64,000 bases of DNA, from the NCBI RefSeq assembly GCF_029761935.1, contig NZ_CP121699.1:2976001-3040000 (forward strand), given 5' to 3'. The notes beneath the pieces are model-generated. The model did not search any database and was not told the DNA's origin. It was given only the letters and a program-made list of their open reading frames with translations. This document shows, in pieces, positions 51,701 through 58,401 of this stretch; the stretch's first letter is position 1; each line of letters begins with the position of its first letter. Made by a program: the position numbers and the translations under genes. The DNA is from Microbacterium testaceum. Lineage in GTDB: Bacteria > Actinomycetota > Actinomycetes > Actinomycetales > Microbacteriaceae.

Positions 51701-52145
51701 AGCGAACATCCGCAAACAAGACCAGTGGGTCCAAAATCTCTGGGACTGGACTCAAGGCGTCGACCGAGCCATCAGGCCAGCGGTTCCCTTGATCGCTGTA
51801 GGGGCGGCCGCCGCGCGAGGTGCCGCTCGAGCGCCCGACGTTGTTGTGCCGCCGAAGGTTCCGCTGGTATCGCGAGAGACCCTGCTGGAGACCTGGAGCA
51901 AGCTCGATGCCGGCAAGCAACCAAACGTGCGGCAAGTTTCCACAGAGGATGAGCTGTTGAGAATTTATGAAAACTGGACTGCTGGCGCGTCACCCGTTGC
52001 GAACCCGGGGAATGGCGGCAGCGCTTTTCTGCTCGCGGACGGCACGCGCATCGGTTGGCGCCCTACCTCCAAGTCGGTCGGCCCCACCATCGACATAAAA
52101 ATTGCGGGAGAGGGTAAGCAGTTGAAGATTCACATAGGCGGGTAA
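45750..52145 (+). CDS. Secreted RHS/YD-repeat polymorphic toxin
   Basis: 2131 residues. Signal peptide (about 1-30); residues 30-240 hold a Ser/Thr-rich region and a ZU5-like beta domain ending ESDHLSQFVVIG. About 246-430 resemble the N-acetylmuramoyl-L-alanine amidase (Amidase_3) fold, but with catalytic residues changed. From about residue 630 some forty YD repeats (consensus YDAxGNLTSxTDAxGxxT) form the RHS shell; it closes with the core motif YYARNYDPSLGSWLQADTWRG and LNRYAYVKN (about 1790-1820). The last ~300 residues are the variable tip; about 2040-2131 end in DGTRIGWRPTSKSVGPTIDI...KIHIGG, a pattern suggesting a nuclease-type toxin. GTG start overlaps the LAXTG gene. Codon use and AT content change at the tip. 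Likely contact-dependent toxin against neighbouring bacteria. Confidence 0.88.
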   Translation: MIRRAVAAVVTAAVVFGGGAVAEPPATAAELAAVARAEVLERVRQAASPDASYGASVAGVEEPRSEAPAPAGSATLDPGAASTLRADRLGVSAVFSGHEVDRRVTLEARQPADEAMAMRTAAAETAGTVVSDVVEITATDADGERLTSFPAELHEVPDDESADGPPVYDVTPGIALTLAVDAARVAEAGVDPATLQIYTRSDPGEPWSLLPSYFDAETGTVRGESDHLSQFVVIGIPFVPAPGPRIVLDPDNDEGSVQTPAPASEFPYNGDLVDRLRGMLEDRCLARVTVTRPAGVRYVSRDTRARVAEAAKPDATVGFGFNTFRGFAWGTEREGGTLAFSRGRGGDNALAQSFVDQMPAYTGRPAKRAASTRNFPFAEYANLPGAYAHVEALYLDHNFDRPVIDHGFGSIVDGAFRSLGGYLETQGFDCSDPATGGWPSPPSQAELARWRNLGYQNHQIYGADPVSFSTGNLVESFPLFSLSGPGAQAIEATLVFNAQDGRLSRVGAGWSFSLGARAQRFSDGSVLTVRGDGASDVFTPDGAGGYTSADDPDLTLVEAGAGRLRLADREGASWVFDAADIEGIGELVSHTDASGATTTLTYGAADPNVHQFVPLTSVTDAAGQTVTLESDGVGRVTAFRLPDGRTWRLAYDGAGNLASIIDATGGTRSFTYDAAHRMLTATDASGSTYLVNVYDDQGRVVSQRDAEGTERRFVYEAGRTIYTDNEGRRSVFGFDDRYRITSVENPAGQVPRWEFDARGDVTSHTDEAGRTTRYVYDAVGNLASETDAAGHETRYTSTPSGQVASRIDALGRTWAYTYDARGLVTGEARPDGTSMRYEYTPGGDLSAAIAPSGARTRYEYDARGNLTALTDPLGHRTTYGYDASNRLTTVTDPLGAVTTWEWDAGDRIVATVDATGARTTFTYDRNDNLTSATDATGAVTRYEWDALLRMVKTIAPDGGETGYAYDREDNLVSSTDPEGATTHLLLDTAYRETGVVDPNGGRWEQEVDATGIPTAVTDAAGAVTSLALDELGRTVKTTDPTGVSTSVTYDEVGRVATETDAAGGVTAYAYDALDRVTKVTDPAGYASEFVYDVDGNLVGTIDRLGNPTLFEVDAAGQVVAMTDATGAVERYEYDAAGQITAVVDADGARTTFTYDAGGRTTSVTDPLGAVTRTTYDAVGRVVVETDPLGAETRVEYDSVGRVVRTVDALGAEQRLAYDRAGRRTSATNANGVTTTYAYDAVGNLTTVIEAADAAAPADSDTNVTTTYTYSATGLLTGMTGPTGATTGWEYDAAGRPVVERGPAGERTETAYDAAGRVQRESNGVGLIAAYRYDARGDIATLTRTDGDVTFEYDAEQRPIAMTDPAGVTGWIYDEVGRMREQLDSNGQKLTHEYTATGLTAATTLPDGTVTRFAYDAAGRATTQTTPYGEVDYSYDAVGRRTGIERPNGVHTSVAYDAIGDVTRVAHTTPLPTEGTTAAVASTVSALRTQVDGCRNIDDYLGSRTLPVAGAAKKECVKTAAYLDRRTLPAPAPAAPAGASLSYDYTWNPDGSLATKARTITAPDGAADAASQSYGYDDLARLIESATNSGETTRYGYDAAGNRTSATTGGRTVTSTLDAAGRVTSTSDGARYEYDAAGSRSSATESGERTTYTHDPAGRLTGTAGEGRKTSYVYDGLDRRVRSSDTEAYGTDRATSAWDGLLPTAGGSSRHGASSVLRDAGGDALVQSGPAGVSWLLGDARDVTATATNGGMLDDLVAYGDFGNTSYATTGWKGAVGYDGQPSDATLGTSDYYARNYDPSLGSWLQADTWRGQQDDPQSLNRYAYVKNSRVTYADAFGFVHMRASEGTRSVRPASFASQAQRNNVGFLNLANRRNSSVGSFSIPALASAHKGLRGPAAKSTIRKPASRSAQTTALRHVASMTGCTASDWSCRSGCVFSYTTCDTKPSPAVKATPPPTIACGRDMKVGTSPGQVAINEACGRAYAEANIRKQDQWVQNLWDWTQGVDRAIRPAVPLIAVGAAAARGAARAPDVVVPPKVPLVSRETLLETWSKLDAGKQPNVRQVSTEDELLRIYENWTAGASPVANPGNGGSAFLLADGTRIGWRPTSKSVGPTIDIKIAGEGKQLKIHIGG

Positions 52146-52243
52146 GTCTAGGACGGTGATCGCGTTCTTCCAGACGCCCCTACTTCGCAAGATGGCGCAA
52201 CTTAAAACTGAGACGAGCTGAGCGATGATTGGAGCAAAAGAGC

Positions 52244-52753
52244 ATGGCCGAGAGACTGCGCTACTTAGGCGGCAGTGAAATGCTGTTCCCGCGCGGAGAT
52301 TATCGTTGGGTCGATGTGCGGAGGTTTGAGGTGGTTGAGCCGGCAGCTGCTGTTGAGGTGTTGGCCAGCCTTATCGCAAGCCCCTGGTACGACCACGGAT
52401 ATGACGTCCCTAGATCGGACGCCGCTGATCCTGGTGGGCGAGTTCATGGGCCATACAAACTAGACGCGATACGCGCCTCCAAATTCAATCCGATCGATAG
52501 GGACCGGGTTTTGACACGGCTAAGAATGTGGGCGGATTTGCATGGGCCGCAGCCGGAGTCGTTCTCGTCAGACTTGGAAGCGTTCGTTGAGAGCGTCGTT
52601 CCCGTTGGCTTCGATGTATGGGAGCTTCCTTTGCTAGGCACGTTGGCGAGACGTGAGTGGGGGGACGTGGTCGGGGTTGACGGGTTCCATGAGTTCGTTG
52701 CGATTTCCCCCGGCCGGAATCTCTTGAATCTTGTCGTCGCCGCGGACGACTGA
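52244..52753 (+). CDS. Probable immunity protein for the RHS toxin
   Basis: 169 residues, no family recognised; acidic/aromatic single-domain protein (MAERLRYLGGSEMLFPRGDYRW...). It follows the toxin tip by 98 bases on the same strand, in the position where immunity genes of polymorphic toxins sit, and shares the more AT-rich composition of the tip. ATG at 52244 with GGAG nine bases upstream; a TTG at 52229 would add five residues. Assignment rests on position, not on similarity. Confidence 0.65.
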   Translation: MAERLRYLGGSEMLFPRGDYRWVDVRRFEVVEPAAAVEVLASLIASPWYDHGYDVPRSDAADPGGRVHGPYKLDAIRASKFNPIDRDRVLTRLRMWADLHGPQPESFSSDLEAFVESVVPVGFDVWELPLLGTLARREWGDVVGVDGFHEFVAISPGRNLLNLVVAADD

Positions 52754-52991
52754 TTGCAGCGAGGTGCTCACATCGCCAGCGGTCAACTGTGTCCCCCTCG
52801 ACCTAGAGAGTCTTACGGAGCGGCGGGTGGCACGTCGACGCCGACTGCAATCATTTCGAATAATGGGCGGGTGGGGTGCGGTTCGTTTGGGGTCTATTAC
52901 ATAGGAGCCGCGGGAGTTTCGCAGGCACTCACCGGGAACGCCGGATGTCTGAACTATTTCGAACTCGAAGCTGGATTGAAGGAGGGGAACT

Positions 52992-53495
52992 ATGACCAAA
53001 TTTGTCGAAAGAAACGAAATGCTTCGTAATGGGATGCGCGTGTTGGCGTCGCTCGTTGCAATTGCCAGTCTGGGAAGTACCCTAACCTCTTGTCTATGGA
53101 GCTCGAACAATGCTTTCCCAATTTTTGCGACAGAGGGTAGAGGCGGGCTGGAGTTTGTGTGGTGCGGGCCTGAAATTGGGCCTTACAGATATATTTGAGT
53201 CCACCATCGCAGCAGTTTGTCGGAGGACGGGGAAGATGAGGTCGTGTCCGCTTACGGAAGTTTTTCTTTGCACAATCGTGAAGCCTTTTCCCTTCGAACG
53301 GGTCCAAGTGGGCTGGATTTTCAAGGCAAAGAACTCGAGATGGGCGACGGCAGTCTGATTTTTATCTACTTCGGAGATTCCGCAAGCGAGTTGACGGGGC
53401 CGAACCCGCAGTTCTCAGTGTCATCCAAGGCGCAGATATCGAACGGAAACTGGCTGTCTCCCACTGGTGTTGTGACACAGGCACCTTGCTCGTGA
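52992..53495 (+). pseudogene. Small lipoprotein gene interrupted by an in-frame TGA
   Basis: Strong ribosome binding site AAGGAGGGG before ATG 52992. The frame encodes a lipoprotein signal (lipobox LTSC at about residues 31-34) and continues as GLEFVWCGPEIGPYRYI, then TGA (53196-53198), then the same frame goes on for 99 codons (VHHRSSLSEDGEDEVVSAYG... to QAPCS). Reading the TGA as TGG gives a continuous ~167-residue protein, so one G-to-A change most simply explains the break. Family unknown. Confidence 0.6.
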
Positions 53496-53535
53496 CCTTG
53501 AGCGGACCCTTTGCGCCCCTCAAGGAGACTTTGGT

Positions 53536-53721
53536 GTGGACGGTGGGCCGGTTGGGGTGCGGTTCGATCCGAAATTTAGAACAGATGTGGGTGTTGAGGA
53601 ATTCATGGATAACTTTAAGAAGTATTTAGACCGAGAAGAAGCAAACAGTTGGGATGGTTGGAGCGTCGACTTCACGTCGAAATCAGGACAGCTTGTGAAA
53701 ATCGTATTGCCGGGAGAGTGA
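53536..53721 (+). CDS. Small hypothetical protein in the toxin tail region
   Basis: 61 residues, GTG start with AAGGAG eight bases upstream. Sequence VDGGPVGVRFDPKFRTDVGVE...WDGWSVDFTSKSGQLVKIVLPGE has the look of a small alpha-beta protein or the displaced C-terminal remnant of a toxin. It stops two bases before the next gene's ATG, so the two form an operon. AT-rich. Confidence 0.5.
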   Translation: MDGGPVGVRFDPKFRTDVGVEEFMDNFKKYLDREEANSWDGWSVDFTSKSGQLVKIVLPGE

Positions 53722-53723
53722 CC

Positions 53724-54326
53724 ATGGGTGATCAAGTGATCTTCGCCCACAGCCAGGATGAATTTGACGCCATGCGCGCTCGGATGACAGACCTATGTGA
53801 CGTGAACTCGGTGCTGCCCGCTTGGCCCTTTCGTGGCGGCGGGTACGTTTATACATATGACTTCTTGACGATTCTGTCACGCGGATTTGGGTCAGTTTTG
53901 CAATATATTGCGTCAGAGTGTGGAGATGCCGGGATAGAGATAATGGGTTGGGGGCGCGGCGAGGCGCTCGACTACTTCGGCGTTTACCCCGCTTTCGCCA
54001 TTGGCGCAGAGAGCATCAAACGATCGTATGAATTGGCGCTGAGCGCCGATCGAGTGAATCCTCTCAATAGGTATAACGTTCCGGAAGATATGTTCGAAGG
54101 CATGGTTATCGTCGGCGACTCGGAGTCGTGGTGCCTCTATGGCGACCGCGATTGGGACGTAGTGCTCATCTGGTCGAGGTTCCCGCTTGACCTCGAACCT
54201 CAGGTCCACAAGCCGATGACTTTCGAGGACTTTCTTAGCCCGCTTCGCCCGAGCGGCCCTGGCAACGATCATTCGATCTGGCGGCAACTGTATGCGAACG
54301 TGCGCGCGAACTCCTGGAACGCTTGA
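53724..54326 (+). CDS. Hypothetical protein, candidate orphan immunity protein
   Basis: 200 residues, no family recognised; many aromatic and acidic residues (GGGYVYTYDFLTILSRGF, DYFGVYPAFAIGAESIKRSYEL, SESWCLYGDRDWDVVLIWSRF). Length, composition and place two bases behind a small gene in the RHS tail suit a stored immunity protein, as often found behind RHS loci. ATG at 53724 with GGGAGAG upstream. Confidence 0.6.
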   Translation: MGDQVIFAHSQDEFDAMRARMTDLCDVNSVLPAWPFRGGGYVYTYDFLTILSRGFGSVLQYIASECGDAGIEIMGWGRGEALDYFGVYPAFAIGAESIKRSYELALSADRVNPLNRYNVPEDMFEGMVIVGDSESWCLYGDRDWDVVLIWSRFPLDLEPQVHKPMTFEDFLSPLRPSGPGNDHSIWRQLYANVRANSWNA

Positions 54327-54601
54327 GCTGACATTCACGCGAGGGTGTTCGAAAAGCTCGACGTCAGCCGCAGGTCCTAGCAAGCCAAACATTCAGTCCG
54401 AAGCTCCGCACAGCATCTCAGCACGGTGCGGGGCTGTGGGCCAATGAGCTGGGGCTGTCGAGGCACCTATGCCGGGGGAAGCCGGAACGCGGGTCAGGTC
54501 AGTGTGCGGGCTGTCGGGTGGGCGGTGGGTGGTCGCCGTCATCCAGTTTTTTACCTTGCGATGAGCTTCATGGTCATCCCACAAAACGGAGGGCGTCGAA
54601 A

Positions 54602-54928
54602 ATGAAGCAGTACCAGAAAGTGCTGATGGCGATCGCGAAAGGAGACCCTCAGTGGTCGAGTGCCCTCATGGCTCAAGCTGCCGCTGCGAAAGAGCTCAAC
54701 GAGTCGACGACGATGTTAGACCTGTATGTACCACGTTCCGCCCCGCGGCTGAGTGGATCAGATGGTCCATTGAGCATTCGCACCTTCGTGATCGATGGTT
54801 CCGGGGAGCGTGTCGGAGAGATCCTCGTGTGGATCGCTGGCGGGTACGTGACTTGTCTAGAACAGGCGTGGTACGTCGGAGATGCGCCACGGTCGTGGCC
54901 CGAGGTCGAACAGCTCGTAGCGACGTGA
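54602..54928 (+). CDS. Small hypothetical protein, candidate orphan immunity protein
   Basis: 108 residues (MKQYQKVLMAIAKGDPQWSS...), ribosome binding site GGAGGG ten bases before ATG 54602. The second half (FVIDGSGERVGEILVWIAGGYVTCLEQAWYVGD) looks like an antiparallel beta sheet that ends in a Trp-rich strand, common among small immunity proteins. Family not recognised. The 275 bases between the previous gene and this one hold no gene I can support. Confidence 0.55.
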   Translation: MKQYQKVLMAIAKGDPQWSSALMAQAAAAKELNESTTMLDLYVPRSAPRLSGSDGPLSIRTFVIDGSGERVGEILVWIAGGYVTCLEQAWYVGDAPRSWPEVEQLVAT

Positions 54929-55072
54929 ACAGGCCTGGCTGTGTCGAGGTTGTCGTCATTCGACGACATGTTCAGAATCTCGATGCGACTCAGGGATGAC
55001 GCGGCCGTAGCCGCTCGGCATCAGTCGGGCAACCCCGCCCCCGCTGCTCGGGGCCGTTCCTAGCGTGAAGAC

Positions 55073-56881
55073 GTGCCTCTCACTCCGCCCGCTCCGTCCC
55101 GCCCGCTGCGCGACTACGCCGCGATCGGCGACGGACGCACTGTTGCCCTTATCGGGCTCGACGGGGGAGTGGACTGGCTGCCGCTGCCGAACATCCACTC
55201 ACGTCCCGTGTTCGCGCGTCTCGTCGACGAGTCCGCGGGGGGCTGCATCCAGCTGGCTCCCGTCGAGGAGTACGAGGTCACCCGCCGGTACATCCCGCGC
55301 ACGAACGTCCTCGAGACCACCTTCACCACCGCCACCGGAGTCGCGAAAGTCACCGACGCGATGGTCACCGGGATCGCCGGGCGCCTGCCCTGGGCGGAGC
55401 TCGCGCGCCGCGTCGACGGCGTGAAGGGCGAGGTCGAATTCGCCTGGTGCGTGCAGCCGGGCACAATGCTGCGGTCGGCGGCGCCGTGGACCGAGCGCAT
55501 CGACGGCTTCTCGATCATGCGCATCGGGCACGTCTCGCTCGCGGTGACGGGCCACGAGCACGGTGTGCACGGAGAGCCGGATGCCGGGAACGAGAGCATC
55601 GACGGAGGCTTCACCGCCACGAAGGGCTCGCGGCACCTGCTCGTGATCGCGGCCACCGAGGGGGAGCCCCTGCGCATCCCCGACGCGAAGAACGTCGACC
55701 GCGGCATCGACCGCACCATCGGCGGGTGGGAGATGTGGTCCGACGAGTTCTCGTACGAGGGCCCCTGGGCCGACGACGTGCAGCGCAGCGCCCTCGCCCT
55801 GAAGCTCCTGCTCTTCAGCCCGACCGGCGCGATCGCGGCCGCGGCGACGACATCGCTGCCCGAGAACCCGCGCGGCGGCAAGAACTGGGACTACCGCTAT
55901 GCCTGGGTGCGCGACCTCGCCTATACCGCGCACGCGTGGGTCGGTTTCGGCCTGCGCGAGGAGACGCACGCCGCGATCTCGTGGCTGCTGCGCACGATCC
56001 GCAAGAACGGCCCCGAGGTGCAGGTCATGTACACCCTCGACGGCGACGCGGAGATCGGGCTCGAGAAGCACCAGGTGCCGGGGTGGAACGGCAACCAGCC
56101 GGTCGTCACCGGCAACCCCGCGCAGGGCCAACTGCAGTTGGGCGTTTACGGCGACCTCATCGCCCTCTGCCGCACCTACGTCGAGGCCGGCAACCGCCTC
56201 GACATCCAGACCGGGCGCCTGCTCGCCGACGTCGCCGACCGCACGTGTGATCTGTGGCGTCGCGAGGACTCCGGCATGTGGGAGCTCCCGGAGCTGCGGC
56301 ACTACACCTCGTCGAAGATGGGCTGCTGGAAGGCGCTCGACGATGCGCAGTGGCTGGCAGCGGGCGGGCACATCCCCGACAACGGCGACCGCTGGCGTGC
56401 CGAGCGCGACCGCATCCACCGCTGGGTCGACGAGCGGTGCTGGTCGGAAGACCTCCAGGCGTACACCCTCGCGCCCGGCAGCGAGGATCTCGATGCCTCG
56501 GTGCTGCTGCACGCGCCCACCGGGTTCGACCGCGGTGAGCGGATGTCGAGGACGGTGGATGCCATCACCGAGCGTCTCACCACGGAGAACCACCTCGTCT
56601 ACCGCTACACCGGTATGGACCAGGAGGAGCACACCTTCGTCGCGTGCGCCTTCTGGCGGGCGACCGCCCTGGCCTGCGTCGGCCGGCACGCCGAGGCCAT
56701 CGAGGCGATGGACGCTCTCGTCGCCCAGGGCAACGACGTCGGGATCTACTCCGAGATGATCGCCGAGGACGACGGGGCCTTCTGGGGCAATCTGCCTCAG
56801 GCGCTCAGCCACCTCGCCCTCATCAACGCCGCGCTCGTCATCCGCGAGGTCGTCGACGACGCCGAACTCGGCGACCGCTGA
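55073..56881 (+). CDS. Glycoside hydrolase family 15 protein (glucoamylase/trehalase-like)
   Basis: 602 residues. N-terminal beta-sandwich (about 1-230) and (alpha/alpha)6 barrel. GH15 signatures: NWDYRYAWVRDLAYTAHA, the catalytic acid in DSGMWELPEL (Glu), and the catalytic base in YSEMIAEDDGAFWGNLPQALSH. In actinobacteria related enzymes hydrolyse trehalose or maltodextrins; no signal peptide is seen, so it is cytoplasmic, which favours trehalase or glycogen/maltodextrin breakdown. GTG start at 55073. Confidence 0.92.
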   Translation: MPLTPPAPSRPLRDYAAIGDGRTVALIGLDGGVDWLPLPNIHSRPVFARLVDESAGGCIQLAPVEEYEVTRRYIPRTNVLETTFTTATGVAKVTDAMVTGIAGRLPWAELARRVDGVKGEVEFAWCVQPGTMLRSAAPWTERIDGFSIMRIGHVSLAVTGHEHGVHGEPDAGNESIDGGFTATKGSRHLLVIAATEGEPLRIPDAKNVDRGIDRTIGGWEMWSDEFSYEGPWADDVQRSALALKLLLFSPTGAIAAAATTSLPENPRGGKNWDYRYAWVRDLAYTAHAWVGFGLREETHAAISWLLRTIRKNGPEVQVMYTLDGDAEIGLEKHQVPGWNGNQPVVTGNPAQGQLQLGVYGDLIALCRTYVEAGNRLDIQTGRLLADVADRTCDLWRREDSGMWELPELRHYTSSKMGCWKALDDAQWLAAGGHIPDNGDRWRAERDRIHRWVDERCWSEDLQAYTLAPGSEDLDASVLLHAPTGFDRGERMSRTVDAITERLTTENHLVYRYTGMDQEEHTFVACAFWRATALACVGRHAEAIEAMDALVAQGNDVGIYSEMIAEDDGAFWGNLPQALSHLALINAALVIREVVDDAELGDR

Positions 56882-56934
56882 ACCTTCGCCGGGGCGCCTC
56901 GTCCCGGCATCCATCCCCCACGAAAGGACTCGCC

Positions 56935-57828
56935 ATGAGCACGCAGTACACGTTCACCGATCCGTCGAAGATGTACGCCGACATCGACCCGCAGTCGCAG
57001 GACCAGAAAGAGCCCGGCCTGGACGCCGAGCTGACCCCCAAGGCGAAGCTGGGCGAGGACACCTACGTCGGCACGGAGCGGCTGAAGGGGCGCAAGGCCC
57101 TCATCACCGGTGCCGACTCGGGCATCGGCGCCGCCACCGCGATCGCCTTCGCCCGTGAGGGCGCCTCGGTCGCCATGTCGTACCTGCCGCAGGAGAAGGA
57201 GGATGCCGATCGCATCGCCGGGATCCTCCGCGAGGCGGGCGCCACGGTCGTGCAGATCCCCGGCGACCTGCGCGAGCGCGAGTACGCCCGCACGCTGGTG
57301 AAGGAAGCGGTCGAGGGCCTCGGCGGCCTCGACATCGTCGTCAACAACGGCGGAAAGCAGATCTTCAACGAGGACGTCACAACCCTGACCGACGAGCAGT
57401 TCGACGACACGTTCAAGACGAACGTGTACGCGATGTTCTGGATCTGCAAGGAGGCGGTGCCGCACCTGAAGCCCGGCTCGACCATCATCAACACCACGTC
57501 GATCCAGGCGTACTCGCCCGCGCCCATCCTCGTCGACTACGCCTCGACGAAGGCGACCATCAACACCTTCACCAAGGCCCTCGGCCAGCAGCTCGCCCCG
57601 AAGGGCATCCGCGTGAACGCGGTGGCCCCCGGCCCGATCTGGACGCCGCTGCAGGTGACCGACGGCCAGCCCGACGAGAAGGTCGACGAGTTCGGCGAGG
57701 AGACCCCGCTGGGACGCATGGGTCAGCCGGCCGAGCTCGCGCCGGCGTACGTGTACCTCGCCTCGGCCGAGTCGAGCTACGTCATCGGCGAGACGCTGAA
57801 CGTCAACGGCGGCATGCCCACGCCGTAA
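56935..57828 (+). CDS. Short-chain dehydrogenase (general-stress YdaD/YhdF type)
   Basis: 297 residues. A 50-residue N-terminal extension (MSTQYTFTDPSKMYADIDPQ...) precedes the classical SDR domain with TGADSGIGAATA, the VNNGGKQ variant of NNAG, Ser in NTTSIQAYSP and the catalytic YASTKATI. This layout is that of general-stress proteins YdaD/YhxC/YhdF. Probably NADP-dependent reductase with a stress role. ATG at 56935 after GAAAGG. Follows the GH15 gene by 53 bases on the same strand. Confidence 0.9.
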   Translation: MSTQYTFTDPSKMYADIDPQSQDQKEPGLDAELTPKAKLGEDTYVGTERLKGRKALITGADSGIGAATAIAFAREGASVAMSYLPQEKEDADRIAGILREAGATVVQIPGDLREREYARTLVKEAVEGLGGLDIVVNNGGKQIFNEDVTTLTDEQFDDTFKTNVYAMFWICKEAVPHLKPGSTIINTTSIQAYSPAPILVDYASTKATINTFTKALGQQLAPKGIRVNAVAPGPIWTPLQVTDGQPDEKVDEFGEETPLGRMGQPAELAPAYVYLASAESSYVIGETLNVNGGMPTP

Positions 57829-57838
57829 GCCTCACCTC

Positions 57839-57878
57839 CGCGAAGGCCGTCGTCCCGATCGGGGCGGCGGCCTTCGCG
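57839..57878. terminator. Bidirectional hairpin terminator
   Basis: 19-nt arms (57839-57857 and 57860-57878; two G-U pairs) with a 2-nt loop between the convergent SDR and GNAT genes. Confidence 0.75.
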
Positions 57879-57894
57879 TCATCCGGCATCACCG

Positions 57895-58359
57895 TCAGTC
57901 GGTGAGCGACTTGCGGTAGAAGATCTCGCCGTCGGCGGTCTCTTCGGAGCGGTGGTAGCCCTCGCGCTCGTACAGGCGCTGGTTGGCCTCGCTCAGGCCG
58001 CCGGTGAACAGCTCGGCCTCGGTGGCTCCGGCCTCACGCCCCCGCTCCTCGACGGCGGCGAGGAGCAGGGTCCCGAGGCCTTCGCCCTGCTGATCCGGGG
58101 CGATGGCCAGGCGACCGATGAGCAACAGCTCACCGTCGCGGCGCGCGCGCACCGCTCCGACGATGCGGTGGTCCGTGACGGCGACGCACCCCAGGTTCTC
58201 GACCAGCTCGGCGCGCAACTCCTCGAGGGTCTGCGTGAGCGGGGGCATGTCGGGGTCGCCGTAGATGAGGGCTTCGCTCGCGAAGGCGGCGCGCTGGATC
58301 GTCAGCACCTCGCCGGCGTCGTCGGTGTCGATGGGGCGGATGGTGGGCGAGTCGGCCAT
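57895..58359 (-). CDS. GNAT family N-acetyltransferase
   Basis: 154 residues. Motif A is LAIAPDQQGEGLGTLLLAAV (QxxGxG loop), and the final NQRLYEREGYHRSEE helix/strand is typical. Substrate unknown. ATG at 58359, divergent from the AraC-type gene with a 42-base gap. Confidence 0.88.
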   Translation of the reverse strand: MADSPTIRPIDTDDAGEVLTIQRAAFASEALIYGDPDMPPLTQTLEELRAELVENLGCVAVTDHRIVGAVRARRDGELLLIGRLAIAPDQQGEGLGTLLLAAVEERGREAGATEAELFTGGLSEANQRLYEREGYHRSEETADGEIFYRKSLTD

Positions 58360-58401
58360 CGGGATCCTTTCGGGGTTTCTCAGAGGGTGGGGTTAACTAT
58401 C

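Noticed and set aside
52754..53029. 91-codon TTG frame directly after the immunity gene
   Set aside because: No ribosome binding site, overlaps the strong start of the lipoprotein gene in another frame, and shows no domain. The 238 bases 52754-52991 are left as non-coding.
54951..54968. Small hairpin TGTCGTC/GACGACA after the 108-residue gene
   Set aside because: Seven-base arms only; too weak to call a terminator with confidence.
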